DNA of 64,000 nt from the NCBI GenBank assembly GCA_026989655.1, contig JALSIX010000140.1:1-64000 (forward strand). The letters are read 5' to 3'. This document shows positions 25,618 to 34,252 of the stretch, one piece after another. Made by a program: the position numbers and the translations under genes. Source of the DNA: Caldilineaceae bacterium. GTDB taxonomy: Bacteria; Chloroflexota; Anaerolineae; Caldilineales; Caldilineaceae. Below the pieces are notes generated by a model that worked only from the letters and a program-made list of their open reading frames with translations, made no database searches and was not told the origin of the DNA. The first letter of the stretch is position 1. Each line of letters begins with the position of its first letter.

Positions 25618-26994
25618 ATGGAGGAACGCATCCTGAAGTTCATCGCGGCCCTCCGTTCCGGAGGCGTGCGCATCAGCCTGGCCGAGAGCGCGGACGCGTT
25701 CCAGGCCGTGGACCACCTGGGAGTCCAGGACCGGGAGGCCTTCCGGCTCAGCCTGCGGGCCACCCTGGTCAAGGAAGCCCGGGACATCCCCACCTTCGAG
25801 GAGCTCTTCCCCCTCTTCTTCGGCGGAGACGAACCGCCCCTGGCGGCTGGAATGGAGGATCTGACCCCCCAGGAAGCGGAGATGTTGGCCCAGGCCCTGC
25901 GCCAGTTCGGCCAACGCCTGCGGGAGACGTTGGAACGGCTCCTCCGGGGCGAACCGCTCCGCCGGGAGGAGCTGGAGACCCTGGGCCACCTGGTGGGCCT
26001 GCACCGCGCAGACCAGATGCGCTATCGGGACTGGATGGTCCGGCGCATGATGCGGGCCCTCCAGTTCGACCAGGTGCGCCAGGCCCTGGAGGAACTCCTG
26101 GAGCTCCTGGCCCAGATGGGCATGACCAAGCAGCGCCTGGAGCAGATGCGCCGCCTGGTCCAGGCCAACCTCCAGGGGATGGAGGAGCAGCTCCACCGCT
26201 ACGCGGGACAGCAGATCGCGGAGAACATGGGACAGCGTCCCCCGGACGAGGCCGTCGACGCGCTGATGGATCGCCCCTTCCAGGCCCTGTCCGACCGAGA
26301 GATGCAGCTCCTGCGCCGAGAGGTGCAGCGGCTGGCCGTGGCCCTGCGCAGCCGCATCGCCCTGCGCCAGAGACGGGCCAGGACCGGGGCGCTGGATGCC
26401 AAGGCCACCCTGCGGGCCAACCTCCGCCACGGCAGTGTCCCCTTCCACATCCGCCACCGGAACCGCCACCTGAAGCCCAAGCTGGTGGTCCTCTGCGACA
26501 TCAGCACCTCCGTCCGCCACTGCTCCGAGCTCATGCTCAGCCTCCTCTACCATCTCCAGGACCTGATCACCAAGACCCATGCCTTCGCGTTCATCGACCA
26601 CCTGGAGTACATCACGCCCGACTTCCAGGAACACCGCGACGCCCACCGAGCCGTCCAACAGGTCCTGCATCGGATGCCACCAGGCCACTACAGCACAGAC
26701 CTGGGCCACAGCCTGGCCCACTTCGCCCAGCACTACATGGACACCCTCGACGGCCGAACCACCCTGATCATGGTGGGAGACGGCCGGAACAACTACCACG
26801 ATCCCCGCCTGGATCTCTTCCGCCAGATGGCCCGCCGGGCCCGACGGACCATCTGGCTCTGTCCCGAGGTCCCCCTCACCTGGGGCTCGGGCGACAGCGA
26901 TCTCCTGGAGTATGCCCCCCTGTGCGACGCGGTCTTCCACGTCAGCACCCTGGCCGAGCTCACCGCGGCCGTGGACCGTCTGTTGACCTCGTGA
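25618..26994 (+). CDS. VWA-domain protein (CoxE-like), MoxR partner
   Basis: A 458-residue protein with a long helical N-terminal part and a C-terminal von Willebrand A domain. The metal-ion-dependent adhesion site is visible as D294-x-S-x-S in VVLCDISTSVRH, with further MIDAS residues likely in STDLGH and MVGDGRNN. No membrane segment or signal peptide is present, so it is cytoplasmic. It works with the MoxR ATPase immediately upstream; the client is unknown. Confidence 0.85.
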   Translation: MEERILKFIAALRSGGVRISLAESADAFQAVDHLGVQDREAFRLSLRATLVKEARDIPTFEELFPLFFGGDEPPLAAGMEDLTPQEAEMLAQALRQFGQRLRETLERLLRGEPLRREELETLGHLVGLHRADQMRYRDWMVRRMMRALQFDQVRQALEELLELLAQMGMTKQRLEQMRRLVQANLQGMEEQLHRYAGQQIAENMGQRPPDEAVDALMDRPFQALSDREMQLLRREVQRLAVALRSRIALRQRRARTGALDAKATLRANLRHGSVPFHIRHRNRHLKPKLVVLCDISTSVRHCSELMLSLLYHLQDLITKTHAFAFIDHLEYITPDFQEHRDAHRAVQQVLHRMPPGHYSTDLGHSLAHFAQHYMDTLDGRTTLIMVGDGRNNYHDPRLDLFRQMARRARRTIWLCPEVPLTWGSGDSDLLEYAPLCDAVFHVSTLAELTAAVDRLLTS

Positions 26995-27016
26995 GCGGAA
27001 ACCCCGAGCACCGGAG

Positions 27017-29167
27017 ATGCCTGGAACGCGTCCCCCGAGCCATCCCGTTGAGCCCCGCCGCCTCCTGGCCCTGGCCGCAGTGGTCCTGCTCCTGTGGCTG
27101 ACGGGTAGGCCGGAGGTACCTGCTCCCGGCGACCGGCAGCCCCCCTGGGCACCGGAACCCCTGGCCGCCCAGGAGCCCCCTCCCCGTCCCCAGGGCCAGG
27201 TGGTACAGATCCGCTTCCGTAGCTGGAAGGAGCTGCAGGCCCTGGTCGCCCAGGTGGACGTATGGCAGGTACGACGAGACCGGCCCGGCAGCGACACGGG
27301 CATCCTGGTGGCCTGGGTGACGCCCGCACAGCTCCGCTCCCTCCGGGAGGCCGGCCACCCGGTGACCCCGGATCCCCTCCACACCGACACACTCCGCCGG
27401 CCCTGGACCCGCCTCCCCGGGCAGCGCCAGGGGATCCCGGGCTTCGCCTGCTATCGCACCGTGGAGGAGACCTACCGCGACCTGGCCGACCTGGCCGCGG
27501 CCTACCCCGACATCGCCCGCCTGGTGGACTTCGGGGACACCTACGACAAGGTGACCCCAGGCGGACCGGCCGGCTACGATCTCCTGGATCTGGTGCTCAC
27601 CAACCGTCTTCGCGCCGTGCCCGAGAAGGGGACCCTGGTGGTGTTGGCCGCGACCCACGCCCGAGAGCTGGCCACCGCAGAGGTGGCCACCCGCTTCGCG
27701 GAACTCCTGGTGGAAGGCTACGGCCGCGACCCGGACCTCACCTGGCTCCTGGACTTCAACGAGATCCACATCATCCCCTACGGCAACCCGGATGGCCGGA
27801 AGTGGGCCGAACAGGGCTACCTGTGGCGCAAGAACACAGACAACCCCGCGGCCTGCGGTTTCCCCTACTATGGGGTCGACCTGAACCGCAACGCCAGCTT
27901 CCTGTGGGACGTCTGCCCCGGCTGCTCCTCCCCGGATCCGTGCAGCATCATCTACCGGGGGCCCAGGCCGGGCTCCGAGCCGGAGACCCAGGCCCTGGAG
28001 GCGCGGCTGCGCCAGGTCTTCGGAGACTTCAAGGGGCCCCAGCTCGCGGATCCGCCGTCGCCGGAGACCAACGGGATCTTCCTCTCCCTGCACAGCTTCG
28101 GCGAGCTGATCATCTACCCCTGGGACTGGACCGGCAGCCCCGCGCCCAACCAGGCCGCGCTGGTGACCCTGGGGCGCAAGTTTGGTTACTACACGAATTA
28201 CGCCGTCTGCAACACCTCCAACTGTCTCTACGCCATCGACGGCAGCCAGACGGACTACGCCTACGGACAGCTCGGGGTCGCCGCCTACACCTTCGAGCTG
28301 GGCACCACCTTCTTCCAGAGCTGCCAGAGCTTCGAGAGCCAGGTCCTGGGGCCCAACCTCGACGCACTGCGCTACGCGGCCAAGGCCGCCTATCGCCCCT
28401 ATGGCCTGCCGGCCGGCCCCGAGGTGCTGGATGTGGCCGTACGCCCCACCCGGCTCTATCCCGGCATGCCCCTGCGCGTCACCGCCCGGGCGGACGACAC
28501 CCGCTACCGCAGCCAGGGCTACGGCGTGGAGCCCTCCCAGGCCATCGGGGGCGCCCGGGTCACCCTGGACCGGCCAGGCTGGCTCGGGGCCGAGACGGCA
28601 GGGACCCTGGAGCCCGCGGACGGGGCGTTCGATGCCCCCCAGGAGGAGCTGGTGGGATGGCTCGACACCACCGGATGGCCCCCGGGACGCCACACCCTCT
28701 TTGTCCAGGCCCAGGACGCGGACGGGAACTGGGGCGTGCCCACGGCCGTCTTCGTGTGGATCCTGACGCCGGAGGGGCTGGAGGTGGCCGTGGAGCCAGG
28801 CACCACGCTGGAGGCCGCCCCAGGCGAGACCCGCACCTTCACCGTGACCCTCACCAACCGCCTGACGGTGACCGATACCTATCGGCTGGACGTGCTCCGC
28901 ACCGACTGGCCGGTGGGGCTCAGCCGAAGACGTGGGGGGGTCCCCCCGGGCCAGACCCTCTCCATGCCCGTGTCCGTGACCGTTCCCCAGGGCACTCCCC
29001 CCGGTACCCGGGGCCAAACGGTCCTCCAGATCGCCTCCAACACCGTCCCCTTCCGGGCCGTCCAGGTCACCCTCCAGGTCCATGCCGTCCTCTCGAGCGT
29101 GCAGGAGAGCACGGCCCCCGCAGCCCGGGCGGTCTATCTTCCCTGGGTGGGTGGCCCCCCCAGGTGA
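27017..29167 (+). CDS. Secreted M14 zinc carboxypeptidase with C-terminal NEW3-like domain
   Basis: A 716-residue exported peptidase. An N-terminal hydrophobic signal/anchor at about residues 15-30 is followed by a prodomain-like region. The M14 domain occupies about residues 150-470 with the zinc site H-x-x-E in ATHARELATAEVA, then YGNPDGRKWAE, DLNRNASFLWD and the third zinc ligand in FLSLHSFGELIIYPW. The catalytic Glu is probably in YTFELGTTFF. After it come a beta-sandwich linker and a NEW3-type domain (TFTVTLTNRLTVTDTYRLDV). It likely trims C-terminal residues of extracellular peptides. The C-terminal beta domains may bind the cell surface or substrates. Confidence 0.9.
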   Translation: MPGTRPPSHPVEPRRLLALAAVVLLLWLTGRPEVPAPGDRQPPWAPEPLAAQEPPPRPQGQVVQIRFRSWKELQALVAQVDVWQVRRDRPGSDTGILVAWVTPAQLRSLREAGHPVTPDPLHTDTLRRPWTRLPGQRQGIPGFACYRTVEETYRDLADLAAAYPDIARLVDFGDTYDKVTPGGPAGYDLLDLVLTNRLRAVPEKGTLVVLAATHARELATAEVATRFAELLVEGYGRDPDLTWLLDFNEIHIIPYGNPDGRKWAEQGYLWRKNTDNPAACGFPYYGVDLNRNASFLWDVCPGCSSPDPCSIIYRGPRPGSEPETQALEARLRQVFGDFKGPQLADPPSPETNGIFLSLHSFGELIIYPWDWTGSPAPNQAALVTLGRKFGYYTNYAVCNTSNCLYAIDGSQTDYAYGQLGVAAYTFELGTTFFQSCQSFESQVLGPNLDALRYAAKAAYRPYGLPAGPEVLDVAVRPTRLYPGMPLRVTARADDTRYRSQGYGVEPSQAIGGARVTLDRPGWLGAETAGTLEPADGAFDAPQEELVGWLDTTGWPPGRHTLFVQAQDADGNWGVPTAVFVWILTPEGLEVAVEPGTTLEAAPGETRTFTVTLTNRLTVTDTYRLDVLRTDWPVGLSRRRGGVPPGQTLSMPVSVTVPQGTPPGTRGQTVLQIASNTVPFRAVQVTLQVHAVLSSVQESTAPAARAVYLPWVGGPPR

Positions 29168-29187
29168 CAACGGCCTCTCCTCACCAC

Positions 29188-29217
29188 TTGGTGCGTCCCG
29201 GAGACCTCCGGTATACT
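29188..29217 (+). promoter_or_regulatory. Promoter of the DedA gene
   Basis: TTGGTG (29188-29193), an 18-nt spacer and TATACT (29212-29217), 56 nt before the TTG start. Confidence 0.5.
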
Positions 29218-29272
29218 GGGTGGCGAGACAGCCGACGCCGGATCCCTGTCCGGCTTGCCGTGAGGATGGAAA

Positions 29273-29902
29273 TTGCTCGATTGGATCGTCCGTGTGGCCC
29301 AGGTGTTCCACCTGCCGTGGGCCCAGTGGTTTTCCGTGGACCCGTCCCTCCACCCCGGTGTGGCCAGCTACGTCCTTCTGGCCGCGCTGGTGGCCGTCGA
29401 GGGCCCCCTGGCCACCCTCCTGGGCGCGGCGGCCGCAGGCATGGGGATCCTGGATCCCCGGCATGTGTTCCTGAGCGCGGTGGTGGGCAACCTCACCGCG
29501 GACAGCCTGTGGTACCTCCTGGGCTACCTGGGCCGGGTGGAGTGGCTCCACCGCTATGGCCGTTGGCTCGGGGTGAAGCCCCACCATGTGGAGCGCCTGA
29601 CCCGGGAGGTCCGGGCCCATGCGGTGAAGATCCTCCTGGTGGCCAAGCTCACCGCCGGGCTGGTGATCCCCTCCTTGGTGGCCGCGGGCCTCAGCCGGGT
29701 GACCTGGCGGCGATGGTTCCCGCCGGTCTTCCTGGCCGAGATGATCTGGACCGGCAGTCTGGTCTGGATCGGGATGCGGGCCACCGAGACCATGGCCCAG
29801 GTGGAGCGGGGGCTGGAGGTGCTGGGGATCCTGGGGGCAGGGGTCGTCCTGGGCCTCCTGGTGTTCTATCTCCGTCGTCACCGGCACTCGGCCGCCGAGT
29901 AG
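29273..29902 (+). CDS. DedA/SNARE-associated family membrane protein
   Basis: A 209-residue membrane protein with four to five hydrophobic segments. It shows the DedA pattern of E-GP near the start of the second helix (VAVEGPLATLLGAAAAGMG), G-x-x-x-xD-x-x-WY in NLTADSLWYLLGYLGR, and the re-entrant K-x-x-x-G-x-x-x-P-x-x-AG region (AKLTAGLVIPSLVAAG). Family members are linked to polyprenyl-phosphate or phospholipid flipping. The start is TTG 29273 with GAGGA upstream; an ATG 8 nt earlier is out of frame. Confidence 0.85.
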   Translation: MLDWIVRVAQVFHLPWAQWFSVDPSLHPGVASYVLLAALVAVEGPLATLLGAAAAGMGILDPRHVFLSAVVGNLTADSLWYLLGYLGRVEWLHRYGRWLGVKPHHVERLTREVRAHAVKILLVAKLTAGLVIPSLVAAGLSRVTWRRWFPPVFLAEMIWTGSLVWIGMRATETMAQVERGLEVLGILGAGVVLGLLVFYLRRHRHSAAE

Positions 29903-29940
29903 GCCTCTGGCTGGTGGCCCTTCCCGCAGCCTATCGAGCC

Positions 29941-31185
29941 ATGCGCATCCTCATCGGTGGGCAGACCTATGCCCCAGCCCGCAATGGACAGGCGGTGTTC
30001 ACCACCCATCTGGCCGAGGGGCTTGCCCGCAGGGGCCATCAGGTCCACGTGGTCCTGCCATCGGAGCACCTTCGGCCCTACACCGTGGAGCACCACGGGG
30101 TCACCGTACACCATCTGTGGGCCATTCCCCTGACCGCGTTCCACCCCCACGCGTTCCTGTCTCCGGCTCCGGGCGGCCCTCTGCGACACCTCCTGGAGGA
30201 GATCCGGCCCCAGGTGATCCACGTCCAGGACCACTATTCCCTGGGCCAGGCCCTGGTGCGGCTGGCCCAGGAGCGCGGGATGCCCCGGATCGGAACAAAC
30301 CACTTCGTCCCTGCCAATCTGGCTCCCTACTTTCGAGGGCTGAACCGGCTGGGAGCCCTCCTGGAGCACATGCTCTGGCAGTGGATGCTCGGGGTGTTCA
30401 ACCGGCTCGACCTGGTCACCGCCCCTTCCCGCACCGCCGCGACCCTCCTTCGGCTCCAGGGCTGCCAGGTGCCGGTGGTTCCCCTCTCCTGCGGGGTGGA
30501 CTGCGGACGCTTTCGGCCGGACCCGGACGTGGATCGGGGCTTCTGGCGACGACGCTACGGCCTCGCCCCCCAACGAACCGTCTTCCTCTTCGTGGGGCGG
30601 GTCGATCCGGAGAAGCGGCTGGATGTGCTCCTGAGCGCCCTGACCCGCCTGCCCCGAGAGGACCTCCAGCTGGCCATCGCGGGCCAGGGTACGGACCAGG
30701 AGCGGCTCCAGGAGCTGGCTCGGCGCTGGGGGCTGGCCGATCGGGTGCGCTTCCTGGGTTTCGTGCCGGACAAGGAGCTGCCAGCCCTGCTCAACAGCGT
30801 GGACATCTTCGCCATGCCCAGCACCGCGGAGCTGCTGAGCATCGCCACCCTGGAGGCCATGGCCTGTGGCCGCCCCGTACTGGCCGCCCGAGCCCTGGCC
30901 CTGCCCGAGCTGGTGCAACATCGGATCAACGGGCGCCTGTTCCGCCCCAATGACCCCGACGACGCGGCAGCCCAGATGGCCTGGCTGACCGAACATCCCG
31001 AGGAATGGCCCCGGCTCAGCCGGGCAGCCCGGACCGTCGCCGAAGCCCACTGCCTGGAACACACACTCCAGCGCTACGAGGCCCTCTACCACCAGCTCTG
31101 TGCGGCGCGGCTCCGGGGGCCGTCCCGGGCTGTCACCGGACCACGGCCAGGGCCAACCCATCTGGATAGGGCACCACGGTGCTGA
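29941..31185 (+). CDS. Glycosyltransferase family 4 (phosphatidylinositol mannosyltransferase-like)
   Basis: A 414-residue GT-B enzyme. It has the N-terminal GGQTYAPARNGQAVFTTHLAEGL acceptor region, a GTNHF segment and the donor-site motifs FVGRVDPEKRLDVLL and STAELLSIATLEAMACGRPVL. This matches PimB/PimC-like or MshA-like GT4 enzymes that mannosylate or glucosylate lipids. The last 18 codons overlap the end of the convergent O-methyltransferase by 53 bp; the tail is Pro/Arg-rich and probably not part of the fold. Confidence 0.88.
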   Translation: MRILIGGQTYAPARNGQAVFTTHLAEGLARRGHQVHVVLPSEHLRPYTVEHHGVTVHHLWAIPLTAFHPHAFLSPAPGGPLRHLLEEIRPQVIHVQDHYSLGQALVRLAQERGMPRIGTNHFVPANLAPYFRGLNRLGALLEHMLWQWMLGVFNRLDLVTAPSRTAATLLRLQGCQVPVVPLSCGVDCGRFRPDPDVDRGFWRRRYGLAPQRTVFLFVGRVDPEKRLDVLLSALTRLPREDLQLAIAGQGTDQERLQELARRWGLADRVRFLGFVPDKELPALLNSVDIFAMPSTAELLSIATLEAMACGRPVLAARALALPELVQHRINGRLFRPNDPDDAAAQMAWLTEHPEEWPRLSRAARTVAEAHCLEHTLQRYEALYHQLCAARLRGPSRAVTGPRPGPTHLDRAPRC

Positions 31186-31783
31186 TCAGCCGAGGATCCT
31201 GGCTCAACCGCTCCACGAAGCGACGCATTCCCTGGACCCACGCCTCCTCCCGGCTCTCCGGATCCACCAGACGGCCCCCCAGGGCCACGTTGTCGCCCAC
31301 GATCACCGTCCCCGGCCGGCTGTAGGTGATGGCCCACTCCAGATAGGCAGGATAGTTCTCCTTGTCGGCATCGATGAAGACCAGGTCGAAGGGCGCCTCG
31401 TCGGCCAGGTGGGGCAGGGTCTCCAGGGCCGGCCCTATGCGGACCTGGCACTTGCCCTCCAGGCCCATCTGGGCCCACTGACGCCGGGCAAATGCAGCAT
31501 GGGGTTCCTCCAGCTCCAGGCTGATCAGCCGTCCATCCGGCGGCAGGGCCCGGGCCATCCACGCGCCGCTGTAGCCCCCCAACGTGCCGATCTCCAAGAC
31601 CTTTCGGGCCCGGGTGAGGACGATGAGCACCTGGAGGAACTTCCCCTGCTCAGGCCCGATGCTGATGGGAGGCAGCCCGGCCGCCTCGGCCTCGGCCTGC
31701 AGCCGCTGGAGCTCCTCGTCGTCCGCGTGGAAGAGCTGGCGGAGATAACGTTGGTAGGTGTCCAGTTCACGTAGCTGAGACAT
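31133..31783 (-). CDS. SAM-dependent O-methyltransferase (CCoAOMT-like)
   Basis: A 216-residue class I methyltransferase of the COMT/caffeoyl-CoA type. The SAM-binding motif I is VLEIGTLGGYSGAWMA, followed by acidic motif II in LISLELEEPH and the divalent-metal site DLVFIDADKENYPAY plus GDNVALGG. AGGAG lies 5-6 nt before the ATG. It is the last gene of the minus-strand purine-region transcription unit. The substrate is unknown (catechol-type in the family). Confidence 0.88.
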   Translation of the reverse strand: MSQLRELDTYQRYLRQLFHADDEELQRLQAEAEAAGLPPISIGPEQGKFLQVLIVLTRARKVLEIGTLGGYSGAWMARALPPDGRLISLELEEPHAAFARRQWAQMGLEGKCQVRIGPALETLPHLADEAPFDLVFIDADKENYPAYLEWAITYSRPGTVIVGDNVALGGRLVDPESREEAWVQGMRRFVERLSQDPRLISTVVPYPDGLALAVVR

Positions 31784-31875
31784 GGTGGCTCCTTGAAGAT
31801 CGCGAGGACGGATCCGAACGGACGGGGGCCCATCCCCGAGGTCGTGGCCTCGGTTCCCACCGGGCCCCGCGCAGA

Positions 31876-32442
31876 TCACGGAGAGGAGCATGCGGGCAGC
31901 AGACGCTCCAGGCGGTCCCGGTCGGGCACGCAGCGGGCTGGGATCACCAGCACGGTGTCCCCTGAACCCACGAAGAGCACGTAGAGATCCGAGAGCCGGG
32001 CCACCTGGGTGACCTCCTTCCAGGGCACGAACAGCGTCGCGGGCTCGCCCTCCGTGTCCAGGGCCTCCAGGTGGAGCCCCCCGGGGTGGACCCGAAACAA
32101 CACCCCCCGGAGCAGGGGATGGGTGCGGGTCATCGCCCGGGCCCGGGCCCAGATCTGAAGCCGGACGACCACAGCGGTGTAGAGGGCGTACAGGTAGGCC
32201 AGGGTGGCAACGCCCCAGAACCAGGGGCTCAGGGCCTCTGGGGCCAGAAACCAGAGAGCGGCCACCAGGACCGGTGTCAGCACCAGGACTCCCCAGCCCA
32301 CCAGGTCCGCGAAGCGCCGCCCGGCGGAACCGCGGTACTGGTACCACAGCATGGCCTGCCGATATTCCCGGGGCTGGAGATCCACGGTGAACGCCAGCGT
32401 GTCCTCGTCCTGGGACACCCGGGACACAGCGGTACGGGACAT
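31876..32442 (-). CDS. YcxB-like membrane protein
   Basis: A 188-residue protein with two hydrophobic helices in the middle (LVGWGVLVLTPVLVAALWFL, FWGVATLAYLYALYTAVVV) and the YcxB-type C-terminal domain (HPLLRGVLFRVHPGGLHLE ... VPWKEVTQVARLSDLYVLFV). Function of the family is unknown. ATG 32442 is taken; weaker upstream in-frame ATGs exist. It sits between the DCC-family gene (8-bp gap) and the methyltransferase gene. Confidence 0.7.
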   Translation of the reverse strand: MSRTAVSRVSQDEDTLAFTVDLQPREYRQAMLWYQYRGSAGRRFADLVGWGVLVLTPVLVAALWFLAPEALSPWFWGVATLAYLYALYTAVVVRLQIWARARAMTRTHPLLRGVLFRVHPGGLHLEALDTEGEPATLFVPWKEVTQVARLSDLYVLFVGSGDTVLVIPARCVPDRDRLERLLPACSSP

Positions 32443-32450
32443 GGCAACGC

Positions 32451-32855
32451 TCACGGAGTCCAGGGAGGGTCCCATTCCAGGGCAGGGCGGATCCCAGGCA
32501 GGCGTCCCCGATGTCGGGCCACCCAATCATACACCCGATCGGCCAGCCCGGCCACCGGGCCGGCCCGGTACAAGGCCTGGCCGCATCCCAGACCCGTTGC
32601 CCGATCCAGGGCGGCCAGGATGGCCTGGGCGCCGGCGTAGCGGGTGCCGTCGGGAAGGACGAGCCACGCAGCGGCCCGGGCCTCCTGGGCCTCCACACCG
32701 GCACGCTCCCGGATCGCGTCCCACTGGGCAGGGGCGATGTAGAGTCGTCGTCGACGATCCAGCCGACGCAGCCACAGGGCTGTGGCCGTTCAGAACCCTC
32801 AGGTGCCGTCGAAGAGCACGATGGCCTGATCGGCCCTGGGTGGCAGCACGTCCAT
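32451..32855 (-). CDS. DCC-family thiol-disulfide oxidoreductase, probable double selenoprotein (UxxU)
   Basis: Read through two in-frame UGAs this is a 134-residue DCC (DUF393) protein of normal family length. It starts at ATG 32855 with GGAGGAG 6 nt upstream. The family motif LFDG-x-C-x-F-C appears as VLFDGT-U-GF-U-TATALWLRRLDRRRRL, with U19 and U22 replacing exactly both Cys of the CxxC. Downstream the family pattern continues (APAQ, LVLPDGTRYAGAQAILAAL, RVYDWVARHRGRLPG). No other stop interrupts the 112 codons after the second UGA. It follows purD by 89 bp in the purine operon. DCC proteins are predicted thioredoxin-fold redox enzymes; a UxxU form would make a diselenide. Selenocysteine insertion is inferred. 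Confidence 0.82.
32769..32801 (-). promoter_or_regulatory. Two UGA recoding codons with SECIS-like hairpin
   Basis: On the minus strand UGA1 is at 32799-32801 and UGA2 at 32790-32792, separated by GGG UUC. An 8-bp stem, CGGCCACA (32781-32788) with UGUGGCUG (32769-32776), closes a GCCC loop (32777-32780). The loop starts 18 nt after UGA1 and 9 nt after UGA2. An alternative 5-bp hairpin (CAGCC with GGCUG, loop CUGU) is possible. Spacing from UGA1 and the loop G fit a bacterial SECIS; how one element would serve both UGAs is unresolved. Confidence 0.6.
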
Positions 32856-32944
32856 GGTCGCTCCTCCCGCGCGCAATGGATGCACAGAGACAGCCCCGCC
32901 CTTCTCGGCCCCGCCTGGAGGACCGGACGTGGGCTTCGGACAGC

Positions 32945-34252
32945 TCAGCGGGAACTCGGTTCCGGGGGACGGGAAGCGGCCCCGGGATGGCCTCGCCGGG
33001 CGATGTCCCGGCGGTAGACTGCACCCGGAAAGTGGATCCGCCCCACCCCGGCGTAGGCCAACGCTGCTGCCTCCTCCAGGCAGGCCCCCACCCCGGTGAC
33101 ATTCAGCACCCGTCCCCCCGCGGTCACCGGGCGACCCCTCTGCAACACGGTGCCGGCGTGGAACACCCGACAGCCCAGGGCCTCCGCGTCCTCGATCCCG
33201 TGGATGGGATGGCCCGTCTCATAGGCACCGGGATATCCCTGGGAGGCCATGACCACCGTCACCGCGGCCTGGGAGGACCACCGTGGAAGGAACCGATCCA
33301 GGGAGCCCTCGATACAGGCGCGAAGCAGGGGCACCAGGTCGTCCTCCAGCAGGGGCAGGATCACCTGGGCTTCCGGATCGCCGAAACGGCAGTTGAACTC
33401 CAACACCTTGGGCCCCTGGGCGGTCCACATGAGCCCTGCGTAGAGGACACCCACATAGGGCGCGCCCTCCGCGGCCAGGCCGGCCAGGGTGGGCTCCAGG
33501 ATCTCCCGGACCACCCGGTCCAGGAGCTCCGGGGTGGCCAGGGGCGAGGGCCCGAACGCGCCCATGCCCCCGGTGTTGGGCCCGCGATCGCCGTCCAACA
33601 GGCGCTTGTGGTCCTGGACAGGGGGCATCACCCCCACGGTGTGGCCATCGGTCAGGGCCAGGATCGACAGCTCGGGACCCTGCAGCCGCTCCTCCACCAG
33701 CACGGTGGCCCCGGCCGGGCCAAAACGGCCGTGGACCAACATGGCCTCCAGGCCGGCCACCGCCTCCTGGACGGTCTCGGGCAGGAGGACCCCCTTGCCT
33801 CCGGCCAGGCCACTGGCCTTGATCACCGGAAGGGTCTCCATCCCCTCCACGTACGCGACGGCCTCTGCCAGGTCCTGGAAGATCCGGGCCCGGGCCGTGG
33901 GGATGCCATGGCGTTCCATGAAGGCCTTCGCAAAGGCCTTGGAGCCCTCCAGCCGGGCCGCGGCCTGGCTGGGGCCGAAGATGGCCAGGCCCGCAGCCCG
34001 GAACCGGTCCACGATGCCGGCCACCAGGGGAGCCTCCGGCCCCACCACGGTCAGGTCCACCGCCGCCTCCTGGGCAAAGCGGAGCAGACCGTCCAGATCG
34101 GTGGCCTGCAGGGGCACGTTGCGACATCGGGGCGTGGAGGCCGTGCCCCCGTTGCCCGGGGCCACGAAGATCTGCTCCACCCCGTTGGAGCGGCTCAGCT
34201 TCCAGGCCAGGGCGTGCTCTCGCCCCCCCGAACCGATCACCAGCAGCTTCAT
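32945..34252 (-). CDS. purD: Phosphoribosylamine-glycine ligase
   Basis: GARS, 435 residues, ATP-grasp enzyme joining glycine to 5-phosphoribosylamine in step 2 of purine synthesis. Motifs: N-terminal KLLVIGSGGREHALAWKL, FGPSQAAARLEGSKAF, VIKASGLAGGKGV, PVQDHKR-LLDGDRGPNTGGMGA and LEFNCRFGDPEAQ. The start overlaps the purF stop by 4 nt (ATGA). The DCC-family gene follows after 89 bp. Confidence 0.97.
   Translation of the reverse strand: MKLLVIGSGGREHALAWKLSRSNGVEQIFVAPGNGGTASTPRCRNVPLQATDLDGLLRFAQEAAVDLTVVGPEAPLVAGIVDRFRAAGLAIFGPSQAAARLEGSKAFAKAFMERHGIPTARARIFQDLAEAVAYVEGMETLPVIKASGLAGGKGVLLPETVQEAVAGLEAMLVHGRFGPAGATVLVEERLQGPELSILALTDGHTVGVMPPVQDHKRLLDGDRGPNTGGMGAFGPSPLATPELLDRVVREILEPTLAGLAAEGAPYVGVLYAGLMWTAQGPKVLEFNCRFGDPEAQVILPLLEDDLVPLLRACIEGSLDRFLPRWSSQAAVTVVMASQGYPGAYETGHPIHGIEDAEALGCRVFHAGTVLQRGRPVTAGGRVLNVTGVGACLEEAAALAYAGVGRIHFPGAVYRRDIARRGHPGAASRPPEPSSR

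Noticed and set aside
10763-32801. Genome-wide reassignment of UGA to an amino acid
   Set aside because: TGA ends many clear genes here, often in ATGA or GTGA overlaps (for example 3213, 4364, 34249, 56489), so UGA is a normal stop codon; only the three UGAs at catalytic positions need recoding.
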